NCBI GenBank assembly: GCA_003157675.1
Contig: PMKG01000362.1
Coordinates: 1-13,806, forward strand
DNA length: 13,806 nucleotides
Source: Acidobacteriota bacterium
Lineage (GTDB): Bacteria; Acidobacteriota; Vicinamibacteria; Vicinamibacterales; Fen-181
Direction: 5' to 3'
Below the pieces are notes generated by a model. That model made no database searches. It had not been told where the DNA came from and saw only the letters and a program-made list of their open reading frames with translations. A program made the position numbers and the translations under genes. Shown one piece after another: positions 1 to 8,642 of this stretch (position 1 is its first letter; every line of letters starts with the position of its first letter).

Positions 1-400
1 TGTTGGTGGCCTTGTAGTCGGTGAACTTCGAGTCGAACAGGCAGAACCCTTCATGGTGCTTGGCGGTGATGACCGCGTATTTCATCCCCGCCCGCCGGGC
101 CTGCCGGGCCCACTCGCGCGGGTCGTACAGGTCCGGGTTGAACGTGTCGAAATACTTCTGGTACTCGGCGTCGGTCATCCGCTCGTTTTTCTTGACCCAC
201 TCGTGGCGTGCCGCCTGCGCGTAGAGCCCCCAGTGGATGAACATCCCGAACCTGGCGTCGGTCCACCAGGCGAGGCGAGCCTCCTTCTGGGCCGCCGTTT
301 CCGCGGGGAGGGCCGCGGGGGGCGTGGCGGGCGCCTGGCCGCTTGCGACGGCGACGAAGAGGGCAACGCCCACGAGGAACACAGACAGCGTCGTTCGCAT
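1..400 (-). CDS. Secreted alpha-L-fucosidase (GH29), N-terminal part, cut by window edge
   Basis: Exo-glycosidase predicted to release L-fucose from glycans in the periplasm or outside the cell. The minus frame starts at ATG 400 and stays open to base 2, giving 133 codons with the C-terminal part outside the window. Residues 1-25 form a signal peptide (a short Arg start, a hydrophobic core, then ASGQA). The mature start carries the GH29 hallmarks: FGMFIHWGLY at 51-60 and KYAVITAKHHEGF at 107-119, whose His56 and His115/116 match the fucose-binding histidines of the family. The family's Asp nucleophile would lie in the missing part. GGAGGA lies just upstream of the ATG, fixing the start. The gene diverges from the small protein/GT39 pair. 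The family call is firm; substrate linkage cannot be judged. Confidence 0.93.
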   Translation of the reverse strand, partial: MRTTLSVFLVGVALFVAVASGQAPATPPAALPAETAAQKEARLAWWTDARFGMFIHWGLYAQAARHEWVKKNERMTDAEYQKYFDTFNPDLYDPREWARQARRAGMKYAVITAKHHEGFCLFDSKFTDYKATN

Positions 401-429
401 GGCATCTCCTCCACACGCAAGGCACGGCG

Positions 430-435
430 ACTATA
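430..435 (-). promoter_or_regulatory. Possible -10 box for the fucosidase gene
   Basis: On the minus strand this reads TATAGT, five of six matches to the sigma-70 -10 consensus, 29 bases upstream of the fucosidase ATG in an otherwise very GC-rich spacer. The best -35 candidate (TTTAGC, 18 bases further up) is weak. Sequence resemblance only. Confidence 0.3.
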
Positions 436-515
436 CACCCGGCCGCCCGGCCCGCTAAATCCCCCTTGAATTGCCCCCGGGCTCCCGACCAGAGTGGTGG
501 AGGTTCGGCCCTGGA

Positions 516-680
516 GTGAGCCCCGACGTGCAGTGGAAACGACTCGCGACGCTCGTCACCATCGTCTTCGTCGTCCTGGTCGCGTCGCTGGCCTGGATCT
601 CGTGGCACCGCGCGCACACGCCGCGCAAGGTGGTGCCGATGCTCATCCCGGGCAATCCGCCGGTGAGGAACCCCCGGTGA
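516..680 (+). CDS. Small single-helix membrane protein coupled to the GT39 gene
   Basis: A 54-residue product of unknown function. It has a short polar N-terminus, one hydrophobic helix (about residues 9-27, LATLVTIVFVVLVASLAWI), then a basic tail (HRAHTPRKVV) and a Pro-rich end. GTG 516 was chosen because a GGAGG lies 12 bases upstream at 499-503; GTG 528 or TTG 471 are possible alternatives. Its TGA at 678-680 overlaps the GTG of the next gene, so translation of the two is probably coupled, and it may be an accessory subunit of that glycosyltransferase. No family was recognised. The codon pattern supports this frame: the overlapping second frame gives only an Arg/Pro-rich shadow. Confidence 0.6.
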   Translation: MSPDVQWKRLATLVTIVFVVLVASLAWISWHRAHTPRKVVPMLIPGNPPVRNPR

Positions 681-1864
681 CGGCCCGCGCCCGCCTGCGC
701 GCCGTCGCCGCCCGCTATGGCTATGAGCTGTCGCTGGCGCTGTTGCTGCTCGTCGTCCTCGCGGCCCATCTCGCCATTTCCGAAACGCCGCGCGACGCCA
801 GAGTGTTCGACGAGGCGTACTACGTGCCCGCGGCGCGGGACCTCATCACCGGCATCGCCACGAACGTCGAGCACCCTCCTCTGGCGAAGGGGCTGATCGC
901 GCTCAGCATTCTGGCGTTCGGGGACCGTGGCATCGCCTGGCGCCTGCCGAGCATCCTCTTCGGCACCGTCGCCATCCTCCTGCTCTACCTGCTCACGCGA
1001 AGGCTCGCCGACAAGAAGACCGCGCTGCTCGCCGCGTTCCTCCTGAGCTTCGAGAGCCTCTGGTTCGTGCATGCCTCGATCGCCATGCTCGACGTCGTGG
1101 CGGTGACGCTGGGACTCGCGGCACTGCTCCTGCTCGTGCGGGGCGAGTGGGTCTGGACCGGCGCGGTCGTCGGCCTCGCGATGCTCGCCAAGGAGACGAT
1201 GGCGGTGCTGGTCGTCGTCGCGGCGGCGTACGCGGCGCTGCAGTGCCCGCCGGGGGCGTCCGCGCGCAGGACCGCACGAGAGGCAGGGGCGGTCCTCTTC
1301 TTCGTCGGCGTCGCGGCCTTCGTCGTCTTCATGGCGGGGCTTCAGATCTACGACTCGGGCTACGACGCCTTCCCGACCGCGTTCGCTCACGTGGCGCGGA
1401 TGGTCCGCCACAATCGCGCGATCGCGGCGCCCGCCTTCTCCGACGCGGTGCACCCCTGGCAGTGGTTTTCGGGCTTCACGCCGAGCGGCTACTACGTGAC
1501 GTCGACCGCGACGGGGAATGACCTCAAGCGGACCTACGTGCAGTACATGGGGCAACCCAACCTCGTCGTCGTCCTGCTCATCTGGCTCGCCCTGCCCTTC
1601 TCGATGCCGCTCGTGAAGGCGCGCGACCCCAACGCCATGCTGCACGTCGTGCTCTTCCTGGTGTCGTGGGCGTTCTTCGCCGCCGTGGCGTTCGCCAGGA
1701 TCACGTATCCCTACTACATGCTCGCGTTGATCCCGAGCCTGTGCGTGCTGGTCGCGGTGTTCCTCTCGCGACTTCCCCGCGCCGTGATCCTCACGTGCTG
1801 CGTCGGCGTCGTCCTCTGGTTCCTGGCCTGGTTCCCCGTCAACCTGCTCGCGTACGCCCACTGA
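677..1864 (+). CDS. PMT/GT39-type integral membrane glycosyltransferase
   Basis: Predicted polyprenyl-phosphate-sugar-dependent transferase of the protein O-mannosyltransferase/ArnT superfamily, 395 residues with about nine to ten membrane helices. It would move a sugar from a lipid-phosphate donor onto a protein or lipid on the outer face of the inner membrane. Visible family signs are the acidic pair D45-E46 in the first external loop (DEAYYV), the EHPPL motif at 65-69, the WRLPS stretch starting the next helix, and FESLWFVHASIAMLD followed by GLAMLAKE. GTG 677 is preferred because GAGGA lies 7 bases upstream inside the preceding small gene and the start overlaps its stop. The frame remains open further upstream, but that stretch is a shadow of the small gene. 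At 395 residues it is shorter than many GT39 enzymes. Acceptor unknown. Confidence 0.82.
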   Translation: MTARARLRAVAARYGYELSLALLLLVVLAAHLAISETPRDARVFDEAYYVPAARDLITGIATNVEHPPLAKGLIALSILAFGDRGIAWRLPSILFGTVAILLLYLLTRRLADKKTALLAAFLLSFESLWFVHASIAMLDVVAVTLGLAALLLLVRGEWVWTGAVVGLAMLAKETMAVLVVVAAAYAALQCPPGASARRTAREAGAVLFFVGVAAFVVFMAGLQIYDSGYDAFPTAFAHVARMVRHNRAIAAPAFSDAVHPWQWFSGFTPSGYYVTSTATGNDLKRTYVQYMGQPNLVVVLLIWLALPFSMPLVKARDPNAMLHVVLFLVSWAFFAAVAFARITYPYYMLALIPSLCVLVAVFLSRLPRAVILTCCVGVVLWFLAWFPVNLLAYAH

Positions 1865-1869
1865 TCTGC

Positions 1870-2001
1870 TCAGGGGTCGGAGCGATTTTTCGAACGGCCG
1901 GTCTTTCGCTTACATATCTGAAATCGGCGGGCACACCAATCGCCGACTTACAGTTCTGTCCTATCAGAGAGGGGCAGATGAAACACCGCTCCGACCCCTG
2001 A
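1870..2001. repeat. REP/MITE-like palindromic element with 15-bp terminal inverted repeats
   Basis: TCAGGGGTCGGAGCG at 1870-1884 is repeated as its exact reverse complement, CGCTCCGACCCCTGA, at 1987-2001. The enclosed 102 bases are visibly lower in G+C than both flanks. They contain a second small palindrome: TCGGCG near 1923 and CGCCGA shortly after, separated by 11 bases. No ORF of note lies inside. The element sits between the GT39 stop and the first permease, ending 58 bases before the permease ATG. This organisation fits a non-autonomous mobile repeat (REP/BIME or MITE), mobilised in trans by a transposase not seen here. It could instead be a large transcription-termination hairpin for the GT39 gene. 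Confidence 0.6.
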
Positions 2002-2059
2002 AAGATGAAGGGAACGATGCGGCGGCGATTCTCGTCTCTCTGCGCAAGGGAGGCGTGGA

Positions 2060-4539
2060 ATGAGCTCCTGGTCGGAATCGCTCGTACAGGACGTCAAGGT
2101 CGGCCTGCGGCACGCGGGCCGGAAGCCAGGGTTCCTGATTGCCACCGTCGTCACGCTCGCGCTCGGCATCGGCGCCAACACGGCGATGTTCAGCGTCGTC
2201 CACGGCGTCCTGCTGAAACCACTGCCCTTCGAGCAGGCCGATCGGCTGGTGAGCGTCCGGAGCACGGCGCCCGGCATCGGGTGGCCGCGCGCCGTGCTGG
2301 CGGCGGCGCAGTACTTCACCTACCGGGACGAGCAGCGGGTCTTCGAGGACGTGGCCGTCTGGCAGACACTCCCGGCGGCCATCACCGGCGATGGCCGCCG
2401 GAGCAGGTCACCGCGCTCATGGTGACCGACGGCTTTCTCCCGATCCTGCGGGTCTCGCCGACGCTCGGTCGGCGGTTCACACGCGAGGACGACTCGCCCG
2501 GCAGCCCGCGGCGGGCGATCATCACTGACGGCTTCTGGCAACAGCGCTTCAGCGGCCGCCGCGACGTCGTCGGTCGGACGATTACCGTCAACGGAGTGCC
2601 CTGCGAGATCATCGGCGTGCTTCCCCGCTCGTTCGCGTTTCTCGACACGACGCCGTCGCTGCTGATGACCATGGGCTTCAACCGCGCGACGATGACCATC
2701 ATGAACTTTTCCTACCCGGGCCTCGCGAGGCTGAAGCCGGGCGTGACGCTGGAGCAGGCGACGAAAGACGTGGCCCGCATGATCCCGCTCACAATGCAGA
2801 AGTTTCCACCGGCACCCGCCCTGGGCCCGACCTGGTTCGCCGACGCGAAGATGGGGCCCGACGTGCGCGTCCTCGCCGACGACGCCGTGGGCGACGTGGG
2901 GCGCGTGCTATGGGTGCTGATGGGCACGATCGGCATGGTGCTGCTCATCGCGTGCGCCAACGTGGCGAACCTGTTCCTGGTCAGGGCCGACACCCGGCAG
3001 ACTGAGCTGGCCGTGCGCGCGGCCCTGGGCGCGGGCCGCTGGAGAATCGCGCGGACGCTGCTCGCCGAGAGCCTCGCCCTCGGCCTCGCAGGTGGGCTGG
3101 TCGGCGTCGGCCTGGCCGCGGCCACCGTCCGCGTCGTGCGGGTGATCGCGCCGAGCGCGCTGCCGCGCATCACCGACATCGCCATCGACCCGACGGTGCT
3201 GCTGTTCGCGGCCGCGTTGTCGGTCATGGCCGGACTGCTGTTCGGCCTGCTCCCCGTGCTTCGCTTCGCGTCGCCGCGGCTCGTTGCCCTGAGGGACGGC
3301 GAGCGAACGGCCAGCGACGGCCGTTCGCGCAATCGCGTCCGCAGCGCCCTCGTGGTGGTGGAGATCGCGCTCGCTCTCGTCCTGCTCGTCGCCTCGGGCC
3401 TGATGTTCAGGACCTTTTCGGCGCTCCGGCTCGTCGATCCCGGCTTCGTGCGGGGCGACCAGGTGATGACCGTGGAGCTCGTAATCCCGAGGGCGTTCTC
3501 GACCGACCCCGAGTCCATTCTGCGCCGTCACCAGGAGATCGCCGACCGGATGGCCGGGATCCCCGGCGTGCAGTCGGTGGGCATGACCTCGTCGGTCGCG
3601 ATGGACGGGCAGGGGATGTCGAACCCGTTGCTCTTCGAGGCTTTTCCGCTGCCCGAAGGGCAGGGGGTGCAGTCGCGCCGGATGAAGTGGATCGCGCCGG
3701 GCTATTTCGAGACGATGGGCACGCGGCTCGTCGCGGGACGCCACCTGAGGTGGGCGGACGTCTACGGTTTCGCGCCCGTGATCCTCATCAACGAACGGAT
3801 GGCCCGCCAGTACTGGAAGACGCCTGCCGAGGCCGTCGGCCAGCGGGCCCGCGAGTCGGCGCTCAGCCCATGGCGTGAGATCATCGGCGTCGTCGCCGAC
3901 GAGCGGGAGGACGGGATTGCGCAGGAGGCCCCGCCGATCATGTACTGGCCCTGCATGGTTAAGTCGTTCTTCGGCGGCGATCCCTTCGCCCAGCGCCGCC
4001 TGACCTATGTCGTCCGGTCGACCCGGGCAGGCGCGGCTGGATTCGTGGACGAGCTGAGGTCTGCCGTCCGTGCGGTCGATCGGAACCTGCCGCTCGCGCG
4101 GGTCCGCACCGTCGAGCAGATTGCGGCCGCGTCGATGGCGCAGACCTCGTTCGCCCTCGTGATGCTCGCCATCGCCGCCGGCGTGTCGCTGCTGCTCGGC
4201 AGCGTCGGCGTCTACGGCGTCGTGTCCTACATCGCCGCGCAGCGCACGCGAGAGATCGGAGTCCGCCTGGCGCTCGGCGCGCAGACGGGCGATGTGACGG
4301 CGCTCTTCGTGCGCCACAGCCTCGGTCTGGCCGGCGCGGGGCTCGCGCTGGGCGTCGCCGTCGCAACGGGGCTGTCGAGCCTCATGTCGTCGCTGCTGTT
4401 CGGCGTGAAGGGTACCGACCCGCTGACCTATGCGGCGGTGTCGGCCGGCCTGACGGCGGTGGTGGGCCTGTCGGCGTACATCCCGTCGCGGCGCGCGGCG
4501 CGGATGGATCCGATCGCGGCCCTCCGATCGGACATCTGA
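2060..4539 (+). pseudogene. ADOP-type FtsX/MacB permease, interrupted by a one-base frameshift
   Basis: Inner-membrane permease with two MacB-periplasmic/FtsX repeats in one chain, the layout of the acidobacterial duplicated orphan permease family. The start is ATG 2060, with GGGAGG 6 bases upstream. Codons 1-111 read normally, with a TM helix near 26-48 (LALGIGANTAMFSV). The frame then breaks at about 2393-2396. Continuing it gives Arg-rich sequence and a TGA at 2423-2425, while the next frame resumes the family sequence exactly (PPEQVTALMVTDGF). Restoring one base, probably a lost C in GGCC(C)GCCGG, gives 826 residues, matching the 825-residue neighbour. FtsX block 1 starts near residue 284, the mid-protein helix near 427 and the C-terminal FtsX block near 698. 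This may be a real pseudogene or a sequencing error. The in-frame ORF extending upstream to 2005 is out of phase and not the gene. Confidence 0.88.
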
Positions 4540-4658
4540 ACTCAAGGCTCGCTCGAGTCCACCCCGTGCGCTCGCCAACAGGCTCAAGACGCAACGTTTC
4601 CAACCTTCCGACAACCTCCTGGCCAGCGGTTCCGTCTAATCCTCGCGGGAGGCGGTGC

Positions 4659-7136
4659 ATGCGCGCTCTGCTGCAGGACATCGGCTACTTCGGCCGGACG
4701 GTCGTGAAGTCGCCCGGCTTCTTCGCCGTCGCGGTCTTGACGCTCGCGCTCGGAATAGGCGCGAATACCGCTATCTTCTCGGTCATCAATGCGGTCCTGC
4801 TGCGTCCGCTGCCCTTCGACGAGCCGGACCGCCTCATGCGTTTGTTCCAGACCGAGGCCGCGCCGGGGAACTACCCGTGGTCCGGCCCCAACTACATCGA
4901 CATGGAGGCGCAGAACCGGACGTTCGAGGCGACGGCCCTGTTCGCCTGGGAGCAGCGCGCCAACGTCAGCGGGACCGGCCAGCCCGAGACGGCGCTGGGC
5001 GTCGGGACCGAAGACAGCTTCTTCGTCGTGCTCGGCGTGCGCCCCCTGTTTGGCCGCACGTTCACCCGCGGCGAGAGCGCATCAGGCGGCGCAAAAGTGG
5101 CCGTCCTCAGCTACGGGTTCTGGCAGCGGCACTTCGGCGGGGACCCGGGCGTCGTCAACAAGCCGGTGGTCCTCGACTCCGAGCGCTACACCGTCGTCGG
5201 CGTCATGCCGGCCGCGTTCAACTACCCGAAGGACACCGAGCTCTGGATGCCGCTCGACATGTCGCCGCGGAACCTCGGCCCCCGCGGCTCGCACAGTTAC
5301 CAGGCTCTCGGGCGGCTCAAGCGCGGCGTCGACAGGTCCCGGGCGCTGGCGGACCTGAAGATGATCGCCGCGCGGCTCGAGAAGCAGTACCCCGACAGCA
5401 ACGAGAGGATCGGCGCGGCAATGGTCGCCATGAAGGACCAGCTCACGCGGTCCTCGCGCGAGCCGTTGCTGGTCCTGCTCGGCGCTGTCGCGCTCGTGCT
5501 GCTGGTCGCCTGCGCCAACGTCGCGAACCTGCTGCTGATCCGCGCGGGTGGGCGGCGCCGCGAGCTGGCGATCCGGGCGGCGCTCGGAGCCGGGCGCTGG
5601 CGCATCGCCCGCCAACTCCTCACCGAAAGCGTCCTGCTCGCGTTCGCGGGCGGCGCGGCCGGCCTGGCGGCGGCCTGGTGGGGAGTCCGACTGCTGCAGT
5701 CGGTCAAGGCCCAGCCGATCCCGCTCTTGAATCCCGTGCGGATCGACGTGCCGGTCCTGCTCTTCACGCTCGCGGCCGCCGTCCTCACCGGCCTGCTGTT
5801 CGGAATCCTGCCGGCGCTCCAGGCCTCCGCGATCCCGCTGAGCATGGAGCTCAACTCGACCAGCCATGGGACGGGCGGTACCGGAAGCCGCACGCGGCGG
5901 CTCCGCGACGCGATCGCGGTGGCGGAGATGGCCGTCTCGCTGGCCCTCCTGATCGGCGCCGGCCTCCTCGTCCGCACCTTCGACAACTTGCGCCGCGCCG
6001 ACCTCGGCATCGACGCGCACAACGTGCTCACGATGTCGATCAACCTGCCGGACGCGAAATACCGCACACTCTCCGCGCAGCAGGCGTTCTTCGACCGGCT
6101 CATCGAACGCGTCCGATCGACGCCGGCTGTCCGGGCGGCATCGTTCTCGACCCAGATCCCGCTCGAAGGCGGCAGCAACGGCTACATCACCGTGCCCGGG
6201 GAGGACAGCACCCGGCTCGCGAACCAGCTGTTCGAGTGGAACTACGTGTCGCCGGACTACTTCCGGGCGTTCGGTATTCCGCTGTTCCGGGGGCGGACGT
6301 TCACGGCCGCGGACGAGAGCGAGACGGCCGTCGTCGCCCAGAAGGTCAACGAGATCTTTTCCGTCCCCAATCCCCGGCTCGATAATCTCCCGACGCTGAC
6401 GTGGCCGGCCGTCATCAACCGCACGATGGCGCGGATCATCTGGGGCAAGCAGGACCCGGTCGGGCGGACCTTCCTCCTCGGAGGTGTGATCACCGCTCGC
6501 GTGATCGGCGTGGTCGCAGATTCCAAGGTAGGGGACATCCGGCGCGAGGCTCTGCCGGCGGCCTGCTTTCCGTTCGCCGGCTCACTCGGCAATCCCGGCG
6601 GCCGCTATCTTTCGGTCAGAACCGACGGCTCGCCGACGTCGGTGCTGGCGCCGATCCGCGCCCAGCTTGGCGCGATCGACCCGACGCTGGCGGTCGCCCA
6701 TCCGCGCACGATGGACGAAGTGCTCGCCGACGGTATGCGCGACGAGGGCTTCCTGGCGTGGCTGCTGGGGACGTTTGCCGCCGTGGCAGCGGTGCTGGCC
6801 GCCGTCGGCCTGTACAGCGTGATGGCGTTCCTGGTGGCGCAGCGCCGCCGCGAGATCGGCATTCGGATCGCGCTCGGCGCCGGCCAGGGCGAGCTCCTGC
6901 GGTTCATGCTGGGCCATGCGGCGAAGCTCATCGCCGCCGGCGTCCTGGCGGGTCTCGGCGCCGCCTGGTGGCTGACACGCCTGCTTCACGGTCTCCTGTT
7001 CGGCGTCGCACCGAGCGACCCCTCGACGTTCGTCATCGTCTCGACCCTGCTCGTGGTGGTCGCCCTGGCCGCCTGCGTCGTCCCCGCGCGGCGGGCGATG
7101 CGAGTCGATCCGATCGTCGCGCTGCGACACGAGTAG
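4659..7136 (+). CDS. ADOP-type duplicated FtsX/MacB permease, intact
   Basis: Intact 825-residue inner-membrane permease of the same family as its upstream neighbour. The N-terminal TM helix is near residues 20-42 (LALGIGANTAIFSVINAVL). A periplasmic MacB-type domain follows, then the first FtsX block from about 269 (LLVACANVANLLLIRAG, with RAALGAGRWRIARQLL). A central helix near 415 opens the second half, and the last FtsX block starts near 700 (REIGIRIALGAG), ending with the typical VDPIVALRHE. ATG 4659 was chosen over GTG 4566 because GGGAGG lies 6 bases upstream and the family homology begins right there. No ATPase gene is nearby, as expected of an 'orphan' permease, so the partner must be encoded elsewhere. 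Role inferred: export, or mechanotransmission across the envelope. Substrate unknown. Confidence 0.92.
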   Translation: MRALLQDIGYFGRTVVKSPGFFAVAVLTLALGIGANTAIFSVINAVLLRPLPFDEPDRLMRLFQTEAAPGNYPWSGPNYIDMEAQNRTFEATALFAWEQRANVSGTGQPETALGVGTEDSFFVVLGVRPLFGRTFTRGESASGGAKVAVLSYGFWQRHFGGDPGVVNKPVVLDSERYTVVGVMPAAFNYPKDTELWMPLDMSPRNLGPRGSHSYQALGRLKRGVDRSRALADLKMIAARLEKQYPDSNERIGAAMVAMKDQLTRSSREPLLVLLGAVALVLLVACANVANLLLIRAGGRRRELAIRAALGAGRWRIARQLLTESVLLAFAGGAAGLAAAWWGVRLLQSVKAQPIPLLNPVRIDVPVLLFTLAAAVLTGLLFGILPALQASAIPLSMELNSTSHGTGGTGSRTRRLRDAIAVAEMAVSLALLIGAGLLVRTFDNLRRADLGIDAHNVLTMSINLPDAKYRTLSAQQAFFDRLIERVRSTPAVRAASFSTQIPLEGGSNGYITVPGEDSTRLANQLFEWNYVSPDYFRAFGIPLFRGRTFTAADESETAVVAQKVNEIFSVPNPRLDNLPTLTWPAVINRTMARIIWGKQDPVGRTFLLGGVITARVIGVVADSKVGDIRREALPAACFPFAGSLGNPGGRYLSVRTDGSPTSVLAPIRAQLGAIDPTLAVAHPRTMDEVLADGMRDEGFLAWLLGTFAAVAAVLAAVGLYSVMAFLVAQRRREIGIRIALGAGQGELLRFMLGHAAKLIAAGVLAGLGAAWWLTRLLHGLLFGVAPSDPSTFVIVSTLLVVVALAACVVPARRAMRVDPIVALRHE

Positions 7137-7190
7137 CAGGACGACTATCGGGCGGTGGCCCCGTCACGGAAAGAGAGTTGGACTGCGGGG

Positions 7191-7223
7191 GCTGGTGCCC
7201 GGATCGACATCCCGGGCGCCAGC
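7191..7223. terminator. Hairpin between convergent permease and barrel genes
   Basis: GCTGGTGCCCGG (7191-7202) and CCGGGCGCCAGC (7212-7223) pair over 12 bp with a single wobble and a 9-base loop. It lies 54 bases after the permease stop and 116 bases beyond the stop of the convergent barrel gene, so it could serve both. No T-tract follows on either strand, so Rho-independent action is uncertain. Confidence 0.4.
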
Positions 7224-7339
7224 GGGCAGAGGAAGAAGTGGAGGCCCAAGCCTGGCGCCGCCGGGGCCCCCCGTGAGACGTCTAATTGCGGCCAACGGCG
7301 CGTCACCGAGCGTCCACGCCGCACGTTCGCTACGAGGAA

Positions 7340-7870
7340 TCACTTGCCGCCCATCTTCCCCGAGATCCCGATTCCGAACCGGATGGCGTTGGCGCCGAAG
7401 CCCGAAACCTGGAACCTGTAGTAGTTGATCTGGATCCGAACGCCGATGTTCTTGTTCGGCACCGGAATGTCGGCACCTCCGCCGAAGCCAAACGCAAACC
7501 CAGTGCCCGTGCCGAAGCCGCTGACTCCGATATACCCCAATCCGGCGCTACCCTCGATGAATGGCGCCATCTGGTTCTTGCCCTGCATCGGAACCCAGTA
7601 GCGCACGCCACCTGTCGCTTCCACGACGTCTACGCCCGACTTGTGGTCCCACCCGATGTCACCCAGGATTGAGATCTCCGGTTTGATCGGAAAGCTCCCG
7701 TTGACGAACAGGCCCAGCGGGGCGAACGCACTGTCGCCCTCGCCAAAGGCATAGCCCGGTGCCCACCCCGCCGCGACGACGACAGCCTTGTCCTGCGCGA
7801 CTGCCGGACCAGCCAGCAGCAGCGCGAGCGCGACGACAGCCAGAACACGAACCACCTTTGCGCTTCGCAT
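7340..7870 (-). CDS. Small outer-membrane beta-barrel protein, paralogue 1
   Basis: A 176-residue secreted protein. The signal peptide spans about 1-26 (hydrophobic core VLAVVALALLLAGPAVAQ), followed by about 150 residues of alternating, Gly- and aromatic-rich strands, the size of an 8-strand OmpX/OmpA-like barrel. Landmarks shared with its three neighbours are AAGWAP in the first strand, GDIGW in the middle, ATGGVRY, PFIEGSAGLGY, IQINYYRFQ and the terminal RFGIGIS. The start is fixed by GGAGG 7 bases before ATG 7870; an ORF extending further upstream lacks homology there. It is last in the four-gene minus-strand array and closest in sequence to paralogue 3. Function unknown: a porin-like or structural surface protein is the family-level guess. 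Confidence 0.85.
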   Translation of the reverse strand: MRSAKVVRVLAVVALALLLAGPAVAQDKAVVVAAGWAPGYAFGEGDSAFAPLGLFVNGSFPIKPEISILGDIGWDHKSGVDVVEATGGVRYWVPMQGKNQMAPFIEGSAGLGYIGVSGFGTGTGFAFGFGGGADIPVPNKNIGVRIQINYYRFQVSGFGANAIRFGIGISGKMGGK

Positions 7871-7936
7871 GTTCCGACCTCCATGAGTAGGGTGTTGTCC
7901 AGCTCGAGCAACGGACAGGCGACACGCCACCCGGAA

Positions 7937-7944
7937 GAGCTTAT
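7937..7944 (-). promoter_or_regulatory. Shared upstream motif ATAAGCTC (paralogue 1)
   Basis: On the minus strand this reads ATAAGCTC, 66 bases upstream of the paralogue 1 ATG. The identical octamer lies 69 bases upstream of paralogue 2, and a related ATAATCGT lies 63 bases upstream of paralogue 3. It may be a -10 region: a TTGCAC lies 17 bases upstream of TAAGCT. Confidence 0.3.
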
Positions 7945-8068
7945 TGCAGAACCATATCAGGTGCAAGGGGATACAGGGACGAGGGGGATACCGGGACGAC
8001 CTGGAGAGAAGAGCGTCGCGAAGCCTCTCGGCCACGCGACACTCGCCGGGCCGGTCGAGCGGACCACC

Positions 8069-8096
8069 GCCGGGCGCCCCGGGGAGGGCGTCCGGC
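8069..8096 (-). terminator. Hairpin downstream of barrel paralogue 2
   Basis: GCCGGGCGCCC (8069-8079) pairs with GGGCGTCCGGC (8086-8096), 11 bp with one wobble around a 6-base loop. It lies 27 bases past the paralogue 2 stop on the minus strand. There is no clear T-run after the stem, so it is terminator-like by position and strength only. Confidence 0.45.
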
Positions 8097-8123
8097 CGTG
8101 TCCGTCTGTCGCGTCATCGATGT

Positions 8124-8642
8124 CTACACCCCCGGGGAGAGCGAGATGCCGACCCCAAACCGGATCTGATTGAAGCTGAGGCCGAACTGCTTCGCCCGAA
8201 AGTAGTTGACCTGGAGCCTCAGGCCGACCACCGGAACCGGCTTGACATCGACGCCGGCGCCGAACCCGTAGGCGAGGCCGGGAGTCGAACTTTCGCCGCC
8301 ACCCGTCAGGTATTCGACACCGACGAGGCCCTCGACGAACGGTTTGACCTTCGGCACGCCCCCGGTCGGGATGCCGAAGCGAAGGCCGCCCGTGGCCGTG
8401 TACAGTTTGCCGCCGTTCTTCTGCGCGTAGCCCAGATCTCCCACGATCTTCACGAACGGGACGACCGAGGCGGCCACGTTGAACATCGCGCCGGTCGTCG
8501 CCGTCTCGCTATTGGCCTCGGCGGAGATGGTGGTCGGGGCCCAGCCGGCGGCCACGACGATCCCCTGCGCGTGCGCCGGTCCGGCCAGCAGCAACGCCAG
8601 GGCGACAGCCGCCAGGATACAACCCACCGAGACTCGACGCAT
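8124..8642 (-). CDS. Small outer-membrane beta-barrel protein, paralogue 2
   Basis: A 172-residue member of the local barrel family. It has a signal peptide (VALALLLAGPAHAQ), then IVVAAGWAPTT in the first strand, GDLGYAQK, TATGGLRF, KPFVEGLVGVEYL, LRLQVNYFRA and a terminal IRFGVGIS. ATG 8642 is preceded by GGAGG at 7 bases. An in-frame ATG at 8741 would add a stretch without signal-peptide character. It is the most divergent of the three conventional copies: the second strand region (SAEANSETATTGAMFNV) is Ser/Thr-rich and the barrel loop carries GGGESSTPG. It has its own downstream hairpin, suggesting a monocistronic unit. Function unknown beyond the barrel fold. Confidence 0.84.
   Translation of the reverse strand: MRRVSVGCILAAVALALLLAGPAHAQGIVVAAGWAPTTISAEANSETATTGAMFNVAASVVPFVKIVGDLGYAQKNGGKLYTATGGLRFGIPTGGVPKVKPFVEGLVGVEYLTGGGESSTPGLAYGFGAGVDVKPVPVVGLRLQVNYFRAKQFGLSFNQIRFGVGISLSPGV

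Noticed and set aside
455..1861. Long minus-strand open frame antisense to the GT39 gene
   Set aside because: Its product is dominated by Arg, Glu, Asp, Gly and His with no hydrophobic or family pattern, as expected for the shadow of a GC-rich gene. The plus strand encodes clear membrane helices and motifs.
2005..2394. Upstream extension of the downstream permease frame as a possible alternative N-terminus
   Set aside because: Its residues are Arg/Gly-rich and out of phase, while the frame from 2060 over the same bases gives the exact family N-terminus with a good ribosome binding site.
2908..4614. Long minus-strand open frame under the first permease
   Set aside because: Arg/His/Asp-rich low-complexity translation with no recognisable domain. 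It is antisense to strongly conserved FtsX blocks.
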